Part shown: one piece after another, positions 1-8,186 of the stretch
How positions within the stretch are numbered: position 1 is the stretch's first letter
How the letters are laid out: every line of letters starts with the position of its first letter
From: Verrucomicrobiales bacterium
Lineage (GTDB): Bacteria > Verrucomicrobiota > Verrucomicrobiia > Verrucomicrobiales > Verrucomicrobiaceae
Assembly (NCBI GenBank): GCA_003506995.1
Contig: DNXB01000127.1
Coordinates: forward strand, 1 to 10,063
Direction of reading: 5' to 3'
Length of the DNA: 10,063 nucleotides
The notes under the pieces: generated by a model
Told to the model about the DNA's origin: nothing
Databases searched by the model: none
Seen by the model: only the letters and a program-made list of their open reading frames with translations
Position numbers and translations under genes: made by a program

Positions 1-121
1 AGCCGAGTTCCTCGGGATAGTCGATCTCATGCCCAAGCTTCTCCAAGATGCTGACGATGCTGATGCCGGCCTGCGGGCTGATGAGATCAACGAAGCATGG
101 GATGAAGAGAGTGAGCTGCAT
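1..121 (-). CDS. lutA: LutA/YkgE-type (Fe-S)-binding protein, N-terminal fragment cut by window edge
   Basis: Reading the minus strand from ATG at 121 gives 40 uninterrupted codons to the window edge. The product begins MQLTLFIPCFVDLISPQAG and continues with a segment ending LEKLGHEIDYPEELG. This matches the start of the LutA/YkgE family (cysteine-rich CCG-domain Fe-S proteins): a hydrophobic strand, the I-P-C-F-V-D motif with its first cysteine (Cys9), then the L-E-x-L-G-x-E-x-x-[FY]-P-E signature that precedes the first CCG motif, which lies outside the window. In characterised bacteria LutA works with LutB and LutC in L-lactate oxidation. Here the partners, if any, would be to the left. 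It lies 91 bp downstream of mogA on the same strand. Its leader is the octamer-repeat hairpin at 121-192, and no Shine-Dalgarno is visible. With only 40 residues, a related CCG-domain subunit (glycolate oxidase or heterodisulfide reductase-like) is possible. Confidence 0.72.
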   Translation of the reverse strand, partial: MQLTLFIPCFVDLISPQAGISIVSILEKLGHEIDYPEELG

Positions 122-192
122 GGAGTGGTGGAGTACTGGAGTTGTGGAGTGATGCTATCAACAAGCCAATACTCCGGCACTCCAATACTCCA
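121..192. repeat. Inverted array of TGGAGTNN octamers forming a long imperfect hairpin
   Basis: On the plus strand, GGAGT occurs at 122, 130, 138 and 146, exactly every 8 bases (consensus TGGAGTNN). The complementary ACTCC occurs at 171, 179 and 187, again every 8 bases. The two arrays face each other: positions 128-150 pair with 171-193 at 19 of 23 positions, leaving a loop of about 20 bases (151-170). The array starts 20 bp past the mogA stop and ends at the start codon of the lutA-like gene, so in the minus-strand transcript the hairpin fills that gene's leader. There is no T-tract on either side, so a standard intrinsic terminator is unlikely. It resembles a REP-like intergenic palindrome. 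Dispersal elsewhere in the genome cannot be judged from this window. Confidence 0.85.
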
Positions 193-212
193 CCTGGGCT
201 TGTCCGAACCGC

Positions 213-689
213 TCAGCAGCTCGTCGGAACCCGCTGGGCGAGCTTCACGGTGTGCGGGATGGCCCCGAGGACGAAGCCGAGGCAATCGACCGCGCCTTGA
301 GGCTTGCCGGGCAGGGCGATGACGAGACAGGGATCGACAATGGCCGCCATGCAGCGGCTGAGAATGGCGTTGGGCGTGAGTTCGAGCGATTTCATGCGCA
401 TCAACTCGCCAAAACCAGGAATTTCGACGCGCATGATGCCACGAATGGCCTCGGGGGTGACATCACGATCAGACACACCAGTACCGCCGGTGGTCAGAAT
501 CAAGCCGCAGCCCTGGCGTCGGAAGGAAACGATGGTGTTCTGAATATCGTGTATGTCATCCGGCACGATGGCCTCGGCGGTGACGCTCCAGCCATAACCT
601 TCGGCGGCTTTCCGCAGCGCGGGGCCGCCGAGATCGTCATACACACCCTGGCTGGCACGGTCAGAGACTGTGATGATGCCGACTTGCAT
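213..689 (-). CDS. mogA: Molybdopterin adenylyltransferase MogA
   Basis: This 158-residue protein belongs to the MogA/MoaB family. MogA adenylylates molybdopterin in the cytoplasm with MgATP, the step before molybdate insertion in Moco synthesis. The N-terminus holds the I-x-x-V-S-D-R-A-S-x-G-x-Y-x-D motif (residues 5-19). The nucleotide/pterin-binding core TTGGTG lies at 66-71, followed by SDRDVTPEA at 73-81. PGFGELMR (91-98), the L-T-P-N-A-I-L-S-R segment (104-112) and LPGKPQG (126-132) complete the family signature. The PGFGE-x-M-R and A-I-L-S-R motifs favour MogA over MoaB. The length is slightly short of E. coli MogA (about 195) because of a compact C-terminus. An in-frame TAG 24 bases upstream with no start codon between fixes the ATG at 689. 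The gene follows prc by 58 bp on the same strand. No other Moco genes are in view. Confidence 0.93.
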   Translation of the reverse strand: MQVGIITVSDRASQGVYDDLGGPALRKAAEGYGWSVTAEAIVPDDIHDIQNTIVSFRRQGCGLILTTGGTGVSDRDVTPEAIRGIMRVEIPGFGELMRMKSLELTPNAILSRCMAAIVDPCLVIALPGKPQGAVDCLGFVLGAIPHTVKLAQRVPTSC

Positions 690-747
690 TCCAGGAGCGA
701 TGTTGGGCCTGTTCTAAATTTGAAATCAACCGGCTGGCAGGTTTCCC

Positions 748-3171
748 TTACCGCCCCTGGCTTTGAGTGGCGTCAGCCTGCGATTTGCCGTCGGTTTTGG
801 CGGCGGTGGTGGGCTTGTTGTCCAGTTCGATTAGATCGCGCAGGATGTGGACGGCTTCGAGCTTCAACGGCTCAATCCCATAGGGGAATTTGGAGCCGTC
901 GTTGGCGTTGTCGCCATCCTTCGCGGCCGCGGTGCGCATGCCCGAGTTCATTTCCTTGGTGAAGGCGGAATGAGGAACGAGTTCCTGCTTGTCCACATTG
1001 TCGAGAGTGAGGTGATATATCTCGAAACCTTTGTCCTTGATGCGCTCCGCCGTTTCCTTGGCGCGCACTTCACGCTCCTCGTTCTGCTTGTCCCGGCGTG
1101 CCTCGGTTTCCATGCGCTCCTTCTCACGCTCGGCCAAGTTAAGGGTGACGATGTTACGGTCGATCTTTTCTTTCAGTCGCTTGGACTCGTCCACAATGTA
1201 CTGAAACTCGGGATTGGCGGCGATACGGCTGGTGACGCGGGCGTTGATTTCATCCACGGGGAACGCGTCCTTGCGGAACAGCGGGTATTTGCGCGGCGGG
1301 ATGGTGTCGTAGGGCAGTGGATTTTCGGCGGCCCCTTCACCGATGTTGAGCACGTCACGGATGGAGGGCAGTTTCACGTCCGGCTCGACACCTTTGAGCT
1401 GGGTGGAACCACCGGCGATGCGATAGAACTTCTGGATGGTGACCTTGAGGTCGCCGGCGTTCTTTTTGTCACTGAAGAAGGGCATGTAACGCTCGACGGG
1501 CAGGATGGTCTGCACGGTACCTTTGCCGAAGGTGGACTGGTCGCCGACGATGAGGGCGCGGCGATAGTCCTGGAGGGCGGCGGCAAGAATTTCAGAAGCG
1601 GAGGCGCTGGCCTTGTTCACCAGCACGATCATGGGGCCGTCATAAACGGGCTTTTCATTGTCGCTGTCGCGCCAGGTGATGCTGCCACGCCAGTCCTTGG
1701 CCTGAACGACCGGACCGGAGGGAACGAAGAGACCGGTGAGCTTGATCGCCTCGTCGAGGGAGCCGCCGCCGTTGTCACGGAGGTCGAGAACCAGGCCGTC
1801 AATCTTTTCCTTCATGAGTCGGCGGAGGAGGCGTTCCACATCAGCGCTGGTGCTGACGGTGCCATTTTCCATGTCGGCGTAGAAATTGGAGAGATTGATC
1901 CAGCCGACCTTGAGCGGCTTGCCGAGGTCAGGCGGGGTGACGAGCATCTCGGCGTTGGCGAGTTTTTCCTTCAGCGGCACCTCGTCACGCACAATGGCGA
2001 TGACGCGATTGGCGGAGGGATCGTCGGCGGGGACGATTTTCAGGCGGACGGTGGTGCCCTTCTCGCCGCGGATCAAGTCCACGATCTTTTGGAGCTTCAG
2101 GTACTTCACATCGACGAATTCATCCTCGCCTTGGGCGACGGCGGTGATGCGGTCATTGAGCTTGAGCTCACCCTGCTTGTCAGCAGGGCCGCCGACGACG
2201 ATGCCCTGGATTTCAGCGCCGTCATCCTTCTGGCCGAGAAGGGCTCCGATGCCGACGAGCTTGTGCGACATATGGATTTTGAAGTTGTCGCTCTCGTCGG
2301 TGCTCATGTACTCGGTGTGCGGGTCGTAGGCGGTGGCGAGACTGGAGAGGAAGAAGTTCACGACATCCTTGCTGTCGTTCTCCTCAATGCTTTCGAGCAG
2401 GGTGCTGTAATCCTTCAGGACGCGCTCCTTCGGTGTCATGTCCTTCTCATCTTTGTCTTTCTTGGCCGCGACCTTTGGAAATTCGGCCGCACCAGGAACC
2501 TTGGGCGTTTCGGGGGCTTGCGCCTCGGGCTTGGTGGTGCCTGCGGCCGCGTTCACGGTGCTTGCAGGTGAGTCCTTGGGTTTAGCCTCGGCGGTGCCGT
2601 CCTTTTTGGCGGCGGCAGCTTTCTCGGCCTTTTTCTTCTCGTCGCGGACACGCGCCTCGTCCACCAGACGCTCGGCGAGGAGGTTGTCCTCAATGATGTC
2701 GAGCCAAAGCTTGTCCTGCTCGGCCTTGTCCTTGGGCCATGGGGCCTTGTCGCGTTTGATCTCGATGCTGCGCTTGGAGTCAAAGGTGAACTTCTCCGAC
2801 TCGATGGCCTTCTTGAGGAATTCGACCCGCTCCTTCACACGCTCTTTGTAAATGTCGTAGATCTCGATGGCGGGGCTGATGTTCCGCATCAGCACATGGT
2901 CGTCGAGCGTGGTCTCGTACTTGTCCTTGAACTCGTTCACATCCTTCTGGGTGAAGAAGATGTGCTTGAAGTCGAGCATGTTCAGGTAGTTCGACAGCAT
3001 CGTGCCGGACACCTTGTCGTCGAAGTCCTGCTTCGAGTAGTGGTGGTTCTGGAGCATGTAGGCCACATGCATGGCCACCTGGCCAAAGTTGGTCTCCGCT
3101 TGCGCCGAGGGGATGAGGAGCGCGAGGGCGGAGGCCGCTACCGCGACGGGGGTGAGGATAAATCGAGTCAT
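748..3171 (-). CDS. prc: Tail-specific C-terminal processing protease (Prc/Tsp, peptidase S41A)
   Basis: This 807-residue envelope protease trims or degrades periplasmic proteins from their C-termini. ATG at 3171 is chosen because it starts a clear signal peptide (residues 1-25, ending PSAQA). The frame stays open to an upstream ATG at 3297, but that would add 42 charged residues and overlap the divergent gene. Order of parts: N-terminal Tsp domain (about 27-300) with Y-D-P-H-T-x-Y-M-S near 282-290; PDZ domain (about 300-395); S41 core with LVLDLRDNGGG (460-470); then ASASASE, where Ser524 aligns with the catalytic serine of E. coli Prc, Asp535 with its conserved aspartate, and Lys550 in TFGKGTVQ with the general base. 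A DUF3340-type C-terminal domain follows (about 635-780). Two features differ from E. coli Prc (682 aa): an Ala/Lys/Pro-rich insertion at about 175-245 and a low-complexity tail. First gene of a minus-strand run with mogA; no Shine-Dalgarno, the leader being C-rich. Confidence 0.96.
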   Translation of the reverse strand: MTRFILTPVAVAASALALLIPSAQAETNFGQVAMHVAYMLQNHHYSKQDFDDKVSGTMLSNYLNMLDFKHIFFTQKDVNEFKDKYETTLDDHVLMRNISPAIEIYDIYKERVKERVEFLKKAIESEKFTFDSKRSIEIKRDKAPWPKDKAEQDKLWLDIIEDNLLAERLVDEARVRDEKKKAEKAAAAKKDGTAEAKPKDSPASTVNAAAGTTKPEAQAPETPKVPGAAEFPKVAAKKDKDEKDMTPKERVLKDYSTLLESIEENDSKDVVNFFLSSLATAYDPHTEYMSTDESDNFKIHMSHKLVGIGALLGQKDDGAEIQGIVVGGPADKQGELKLNDRITAVAQGEDEFVDVKYLKLQKIVDLIRGEKGTTVRLKIVPADDPSANRVIAIVRDEVPLKEKLANAEMLVTPPDLGKPLKVGWINLSNFYADMENGTVSTSADVERLLRRLMKEKIDGLVLDLRDNGGGSLDEAIKLTGLFVPSGPVVQAKDWRGSITWRDSDNEKPVYDGPMIVLVNKASASASEILAAALQDYRRALIVGDQSTFGKGTVQTILPVERYMPFFSDKKNAGDLKVTIQKFYRIAGGSTQLKGVEPDVKLPSIRDVLNIGEGAAENPLPYDTIPPRKYPLFRKDAFPVDEINARVTSRIAANPEFQYIVDESKRLKEKIDRNIVTLNLAEREKERMETEARRDKQNEEREVRAKETAERIKDKGFEIYHLTLDNVDKQELVPHSAFTKEMNSGMRTAAAKDGDNANDGSKFPYGIEPLKLEAVHILRDLIELDNKPTTAAKTDGKSQADATQSQGR

Positions 3172-3280
3172 GGGGGGAAGAACGTCCAGAGCTATAACGA
3201 ACCTCGCGGACCGTTTTGCGTTCAGATTTTGCCTTTTCCGTGTTGAAAAGTCCACCTCTTTCCCGTCTTTCGCCTCCCCC
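3172..3280. promoter_or_regulatory. Divergent intergenic region between prc and the hydrolase/rlmN cluster
   Basis: These 109 bases lie between the start codons of two divergent gene runs, so promoters for both strands are expected here or just inside the flanking genes. A TATAAC hexamer on the plus strand at 3193-3198 reads TTATAG on the minus strand (3197-3192), and a TTGAAA lies at 3243-3248 on the plus strand. None pairs with a partner box at a convincing 16-18 bp spacing, so I do not assign a -35/-10 pair. Both ends that touch a start codon are pyrimidine-rich, and neither contains a Shine-Dalgarno sequence. I see no clear operator palindrome. Confidence 0.4.
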
Positions 3281-3898
3281 ATGTCTGAAATCACCACCTA
3301 CACCGGCGGCATCGCCGCCACGAACGGCCATTACCTCAGCCTGCCCGGAGGCCATGTGCTCGTGGACGCGCCCGACGGCATTGCCGGCTGGCTGAAGAAG
3401 CAAAACCTGCGGGTGGACGCGCTTTTCCTCACGCACCAGCACTTCGATCACGTTCTCGACGCCGCAGCGGTCAAAACGCAGCATGGCTGCCGGGTTTACG
3501 CCTTTGCACCCTTTTCACGCGAGCTGACCCTGGAGCGGCTCTACGGCGCGATGACAGGCAGTTCCTTCTCTGTCCCGGATTTTGAAGTCGATGAAGTCCT
3601 CGAAGGCAAGGACACCCTGAATGCCATCGGCGAGACGTGGCGGCTGTACCATGTGCCCGGCCATTCGCCAGACAGCGTGTGCTTCCAACTCGAAGCGCAA
3701 AACCTGCTTTTTGGCGGCGACGTGCTGTTCCTCGACGGCATCGGCCGCACCGACTTCCCCGGCGGCTCCACGGAGCAACTGCTCAGCGGCATTGAGACGA
3801 AGCTGTTCACGCTGCCCGACGCCACCCGCGTCTTTCCCGGCCACGGCGACGACACCACCATCGGCCGCGAACGGTTGGAGAATCCCTTTCTCGCCTGA
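3281..3898 (+). CDS. MBL-fold metallo-hydrolase, glyoxalase II / YcbL-like
   Basis: This 205-residue single-domain cytoplasmic protein has the complete two-metal site of the metallo-beta-lactamase fold. THQHFDH at 51-57 supplies His52, His54, Asp56 and His57; His128 (in PGHSP), Asp147 (in GGDVLF) and His188 (in FPGHGD) follow in the expected order. The segment GRTDFPGGS (155-163) and the ending R-E-R-L-E-N-P-F-L are characteristic of the small glyoxalase-II-like YcbL group. The likely reaction is hydrolysis of a thioester such as S-lactoylglutathione or a related substrate, but specificity cannot be read from the sequence, and the longer C-terminal glutathione-binding domain of classical GloB is absent. 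Starting at ATG 3281 gives the usual MSEI-like family start. The open frame extends upstream to 3071 but only through the divergent prc leader. rlmN follows after 18 bp, suggesting one transcript. Confidence 0.92.
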   Translation: MSEITTYTGGIAATNGHYLSLPGGHVLVDAPDGIAGWLKKQNLRVDALFLTHQHFDHVLDAAAVKTQHGCRVYAFAPFSRELTLERLYGAMTGSSFSVPDFEVDEVLEGKDTLNAIGETWRLYHVPGHSPDSVCFQLEAQNLLFGGDVLFLDGIGRTDFPGGSTEQLLSGIETKLFTLPDATRVFPGHGDDTTIGRERLENPFLA

Positions 3899-3916
3899 CC
3901 TCATCCCTTCTCCCTG

Positions 3917-4987
<1,071 letters not shown>

Positions 4988-5106
4988 AAGTGTACTCAAG
5001 AGCTTCAGCTCCTTCTGGATGAACTCCGCGTGAACCGAACGTGAATTCATCTTCACAAAATCACAGCCTGCTTGCCCCAGCGCCTCCAGCACTCGTATCT
5101 TGTCGC

Positions 5107-5760
5107 ATGCCCCGTCGTGTTCTTCTGCTCAACCTCCTTGCCTGTTTTTGGTGCTGCGCCGTGCTTAATGTGCGCCTTCATCTCGCCGGCCATCATCATT
5201 ACATCTTTCTGCTGTGGAACCTCTTTCTGGCCGCCATCCCGCTCGGCCTCAGTCTGGGACTGGGACGCCTCAACCGCCTTGCTCTTGCGCTGCCACTGCT
5301 GGCGGTCTGGCTGCTGTTCTTCCCGAACGCGCCCTATGTGCTCACCGATCTGATCCATCTCAACGCCAGACGCAGTGGACAGGTGCCGCAGTGGCTGGAC
5401 CTGCTCATGCTGCTGTCCTTCGCCCTCGTGTCATTGTGGTTCGGCTTCCAGTCCCTGCGCATCGTTCAGCACTGGCTGGCGCGGCGCTATTCGCGTGCGG
5501 CAGGATGGAGCGCGGCCCTCGGCACGCTTGCCCTCAGCGGTTTCGGCGTCTATCTCGGCCGCTTTCCGCGCTGGAACAGTTGGGACATCGTGCATCGGCC
5601 GCAACTGCTGCTCCAGGACATCGCCGGGCGCGTTCTCGACCCCGTCCAGCACGCTCAAACCTGGGGCTTCACCCTCGGCTTCGGCACGCTGCTCATCTTC
5701 GGCTACCTGTTTTGGATTTCAGCCATGACACCACAGCCTGCCGAGGTTAAAATCGACTAA
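5107..5760 (+). CDS. DUF1361 integral membrane protein
   Basis: This 217-residue protein has about six predicted membrane segments (roughly 3-22, 33-53, 58-74, 96-120, 132-150 and 186-206). It carries the DUF1361 hallmarks: WNLFLAAIP (37-45), LFFPNAPYVLTDLIHL (70-85) and LSGFGVYLGRFPRWNSWD (143-160). The family has no established function. The first membrane segment contains C-F-W-C-C (13-17), a CxxC motif. The reading frame is open from a GTG at 5041, which would add 22 residues (MNSSSQNH...). I prefer ATG 5107 because it gives a membrane segment at the very N-terminus and a length typical of the family, but neither start has a Shine-Dalgarno site. The spacer from rlmN is 119 bp with this start (53 bp with the GTG). 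The next gene begins 2 bp after its stop, so the two are almost certainly co-translated. Confidence 0.88.
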   Translation: MPRRVLLLNLLACFWCCAVLNVRLHLAGHHHYIFLLWNLFLAAIPLGLSLGLGRLNRLALALPLLAVWLLFFPNAPYVLTDLIHLNARRSGQVPQWLDLLMLLSFALVSLWFGFQSLRIVQHWLARRYSRAAGWSAALGTLALSGFGVYLGRFPRWNSWDIVHRPQLLLQDIAGRVLDPVQHAQTWGFTLGFGTLLIFGYLFWISAMTPQPAEVKID

Positions 5761-5762
5761 CC

Positions 5763-6182
5763 GTGTCCCACTACGATCCCAGCCGCGACCACCTGCTGCT
5801 CTTTGACGGCGTCTGCCATCTCTGCCATGCCAGCGTGCGCTTCATCGTGCGGCGTGATCCAGCGGGCAAAATCAAGTTCGCCCCCATTCAAAGCCCGCTG
5901 GGCCGTGAACTCTACACCCGCCACGGCCTCGATCCCGAATTCCCCAACGCGATGCTTTTCCTCACACCGCATGGAGCCTTCAAGGCCAGCGACGCCGGTC
6001 TCGAAATCGCACGCACCCTCGGCGGCCTGTGGAAACTGGCCCTCGTCTTCAAACCGCTGCCACGAGCGCTGCGTGACCCGCTCTATTTCTTCATCGCCCG
6101 CTACCGCTACCGCTGGTTCGGCAAAGACGAGACCTGCATGATGCCGACGGCGGAGTTAAAGGCGCGAGTGTTGACAGAGTGA
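5763..6182 (+). CDS. DCC-family thiol-disulfide oxidoreductase (DUF393, YuxK-like)
   Basis: This 139-residue protein begins with the diagnostic DCC signature: L-L-L-F-D-G-V-C-H-L-C-H at 11-22, with a predicted redox-active pair Cys18/Cys21 in a thioredoxin-like fold. The following F-I-V-R-R-D, the F-A-P-I-Q-S-P-L-G segment (39-47), the Y-R-Y-R-W-F-G-K region and C-M-M-P-T-A-E-L near the C-terminus are also typical of the family. Full family length is present. A thiol-disulfide exchange role is predicted from the motif; partners and substrates are not known for most members. No signal peptide is evident, so it is probably cytoplasmic or membrane-associated. The start is GTG at 5763, two bases after the DUF1361 stop. 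A GAGG lies 16 bases upstream inside that gene, too far for a good ribosome site, so translational coupling is likely. nadE follows. Confidence 0.93.
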   Translation: MSHYDPSRDHLLLFDGVCHLCHASVRFIVRRDPAGKIKFAPIQSPLGRELYTRHGLDPEFPNAMLFLTPHGAFKASDAGLEIARTLGGLWKLALVFKPLPRALRDPLYFFIARYRYRWFGKDETCMMPTAELKARVLTE

Positions 6183-6225
6183 ATTCCCCCTCGCGCACCC
6201 CAAACCACGCATGCTATGCTCCCGC

Positions 6226-8178
6226 ATGCAGCACGACTCCCCTTCCCCGATATCAACTCGCGAACGATTTGGTTTCGTGCGGGTGGCAGCGGTGTCGCCC
6301 AAACTTATCCTGGGGGATGTGGCGAAGAATGTCGCGATCCTGGCGCGTGAGGCACGATCGCTGGCGCATCGCGGCTGCAAGCTCGTTGTTTTCCCCGAAT
6401 TGAGCCTCACCGGCTATTCCTGTGCCGATTTGTTTCACACCGAGGCGCTGCGAGCGGCAGCGGTACGCGGTTTGAGCGAACTGGCGCAGGCGACGCATGA
6501 TCTGCCGACAGCTTTGATCGTGGGATTGCCTCTGCTGGTGCAGGACCGACTTTACAACGTGGCGGCGGTACTGGCGAAGGGGCGAGTGCTCGGACTGGTG
6601 CCGAAATCGTTCCTGCCGAACTCGGCGGAGTTTTATGAGCGCCGCTGGTTCTCACCGGCGCACACGCTGGGCACCACGATGACGACGCTGAATGGCGAGG
6701 ACGTGCCGATTGGCACGGAACTGCTGTTTGAAGCACGCGATGTGACCGGATTCGTGCTCGGCATCGAGATTTGCGAGGATTTGTGGACGGTGATTCCGCC
6801 GTCGAGTCATCTGGCGCTCGCCGGAGCCACGCTGCTGGCGAATCCCTCGGCCAGCACCGAAGTTTTGGGCAAGGCGCCGTATCGTCGGCATCTCGTGGCG
6901 CAGCAAGCGGCACGTTGTCTGGCGGCTTATGTTTATGCGGGTGCGGGTGCGGGTGAATCGAGCACGGACGTGGTTTACTCGGGCCACTGCCTCGTGGCTG
7001 AAAACGGCATCATCCTGGGCGAAAGTGAGCGCTTTTCGTTCGAGACGCGGCAAACCATCGCGGATGTGGATGTGCAGCATCTGGCGCACGACCGGCTGAA
7101 AAGCTCGTCCTTCCGCGATGAGGCCAGCACGATGCCGATGCATCGCATCACCTTCGATCTCGGTCCTGCGCTCAGCGGTGATGACAAACTGCTGCGCACG
7201 ATCTCCGCGCATCCCTTCGTGCCTTCGGCCAAAGTGGACCGTGCGGCGGTGTGCGAGGAGATTTTCGCGATTCAGGCCACCGGACTGGCCCGCAGACTGA
7301 AACAGGCACGCGCGAAGACTGCCGTGCTCGGGCTTTCCGGCGGACTCGACTCGACGTTGGCGCTGCTGGTGATGCTGGAGGCGCTGAAACGCGCTGGCAT
7401 GCCCATGACCGCCGCTTTGACGATCACCATGCCCGGATTCGGCACGACGACGCGCACGAAGGGCAATGCGGAGCGGCTCGCCGAGGCGCTGAACATCGAA
7501 CTGCGCACGATTTCGATCAACGAGGCGGTGCGGCAGCACTTCGCCGACATCGGTCATTCCGAAACGCAGCACGACGCGACTTACGAGAACTCGCAGGCGC
7601 GTGAACGAACACAGATCCTCATGGACATCGCCAACAAGACCGGCGGTATCGTCGTCGGCACCGGGGATCTGTCCGAGGCGGCGCTAGGCTGGTGTACTTT
7701 CAATGGCGACCACATGTCGATGTATCATGTGAACTCCGGCGTGCCGAAAACGCTGGTGCGCTACCTCATCGAATGGTGCGCTGAAGGACCGTTTGCCGAC
7801 AAAGCGGGCGCGATCCTGCGCGACATCGCCGACACGCCGATCACGCCCGAACTGCTGCCGCTCGCGGCGGATGAATCGCTGCAACAGAAGACCGAGGACA
7901 CCATCGGGCCGTATGAGCTGCATGATTTTTTCCTGTTCCACTTCGTGCGTCACGGCAGCAGCGCCGAAAAAATCCGCTGGCTGGCCGCGCAGGCTTTTGC
8001 GGGCAAATATGACGATGAAACCATCGCCAGGTGGCTCGCTCTGTTCTTCAAACGCTTCGCGCAAAACCAGTTCAAGCGCTCCAGCGTGCCCGACGGACCC
8101 AAAGTCGGCTCCGTGGCCCTCTCCCCGCGTGGTGACTGGCGCATGCCGAGTGATTTTGCCGGTGATTTGAACTCCTGA
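6226..8178 (+). CDS. nadE: Glutamine-dependent NAD+ synthetase
   Basis: This 650-residue two-domain enzyme makes NAD+ from deamido-NAD+ and ATP, using ammonia released from glutamine. The N-terminal nitrilase-type amidase domain (about 15-300) carries the Glu-Lys-Cys triad: Glu58 in FPELSLTGYS, Lys127 in VPKSFLPN and Cys183 in EICEDLW. The C-terminal synthetase domain starts near 335 with the ATP-pyrophosphatase loop L-S-G-G-L-D-S (370-376). It continues through G-T-G-D-L-S-E-A-A-L-G-W and ends with SSVPDGPKVGSVALSPRGDW, typical of the long M. tuberculosis-type NadE (679 aa). ATG 6211 would add five residues (MLCSR); ATG 6226 is slightly preferred, without Shine-Dalgarno support for either. 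It lies 43 bp after the DCC gene and 8 bp before the binding-protein gene. All key residues are present, so the enzyme should be functional. Confidence 0.97.
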   Translation: MQHDSPSPISTRERFGFVRVAAVSPKLILGDVAKNVAILAREARSLAHRGCKLVVFPELSLTGYSCADLFHTEALRAAAVRGLSELAQATHDLPTALIVGLPLLVQDRLYNVAAVLAKGRVLGLVPKSFLPNSAEFYERRWFSPAHTLGTTMTTLNGEDVPIGTELLFEARDVTGFVLGIEICEDLWTVIPPSSHLALAGATLLANPSASTEVLGKAPYRRHLVAQQAARCLAAYVYAGAGAGESSTDVVYSGHCLVAENGIILGESERFSFETRQTIADVDVQHLAHDRLKSSSFRDEASTMPMHRITFDLGPALSGDDKLLRTISAHPFVPSAKVDRAAVCEEIFAIQATGLARRLKQARAKTAVLGLSGGLDSTLALLVMLEALKRAGMPMTAALTITMPGFGTTTRTKGNAERLAEALNIELRTISINEAVRQHFADIGHSETQHDATYENSQARERTQILMDIANKTGGIVVGTGDLSEAALGWCTFNGDHMSMYHVNSGVPKTLVRYLIEWCAEGPFADKAGAILRDIADTPITPELLPLAADESLQQKTEDTIGPYELHDFFLFHFVRHGSSAEKIRWLAAQAFAGKYDDETIARWLALFFKRFAQNQFKRSSVPDGPKVGSVALSPRGDWRMPSDFAGDLNS

Positions 8179-8186
8179 TTCATACC

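Noticed and set aside
690..747. Possible small hairpin (AACC...GGTT) between prc and mogA
   Set aside because: Only four pairs around an eight-base loop and no T-tract; not distinguishable from chance.
847..2571. A 574-codon open frame on the plus strand, antisense to prc
   Set aside because: It lies wholly inside the well-supported Prc coding region and its translation is a Val/Leu/Gly-rich mirror with no domain. GC-rich codon bias commonly leaves one antisense frame open.
3071..3280. Upstream extension of the hydrolase open frame
   Set aside because: The added 70 residues read through the prc start and signal-peptide region in antisense and share nothing with the MBL family.
3172..3297. 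Upstream extension of prc to ATG 3297 (42 extra residues)
   Set aside because: It would bury the clear signal peptide inside the protein and overlap the divergent hydrolase gene. ATG 3171 directly starts the signal sequence.
4988..5040. Small GAGC-TTCA-GCTC hairpin after rlmN
   Set aside because: Four-pair stem with no T-tract after it; too weak to call a terminator.
6171..6220. TTGACA at 6171 with TATGCT at 6215 as a possible nadE promoter
   Set aside because: The spacing between the boxes is 38 bases, far from the 16-18 needed, and TATGCT overlaps the candidate start codons.
6937..6954. Three tandem GCGGGT hexamers inside nadE
   Set aside because: They encode part of G-A-G-A-G-E-S, matching in length the corresponding A-A-G-E-G-E-S stretch of the M. 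tuberculosis enzyme, so this is not a repeat expansion.
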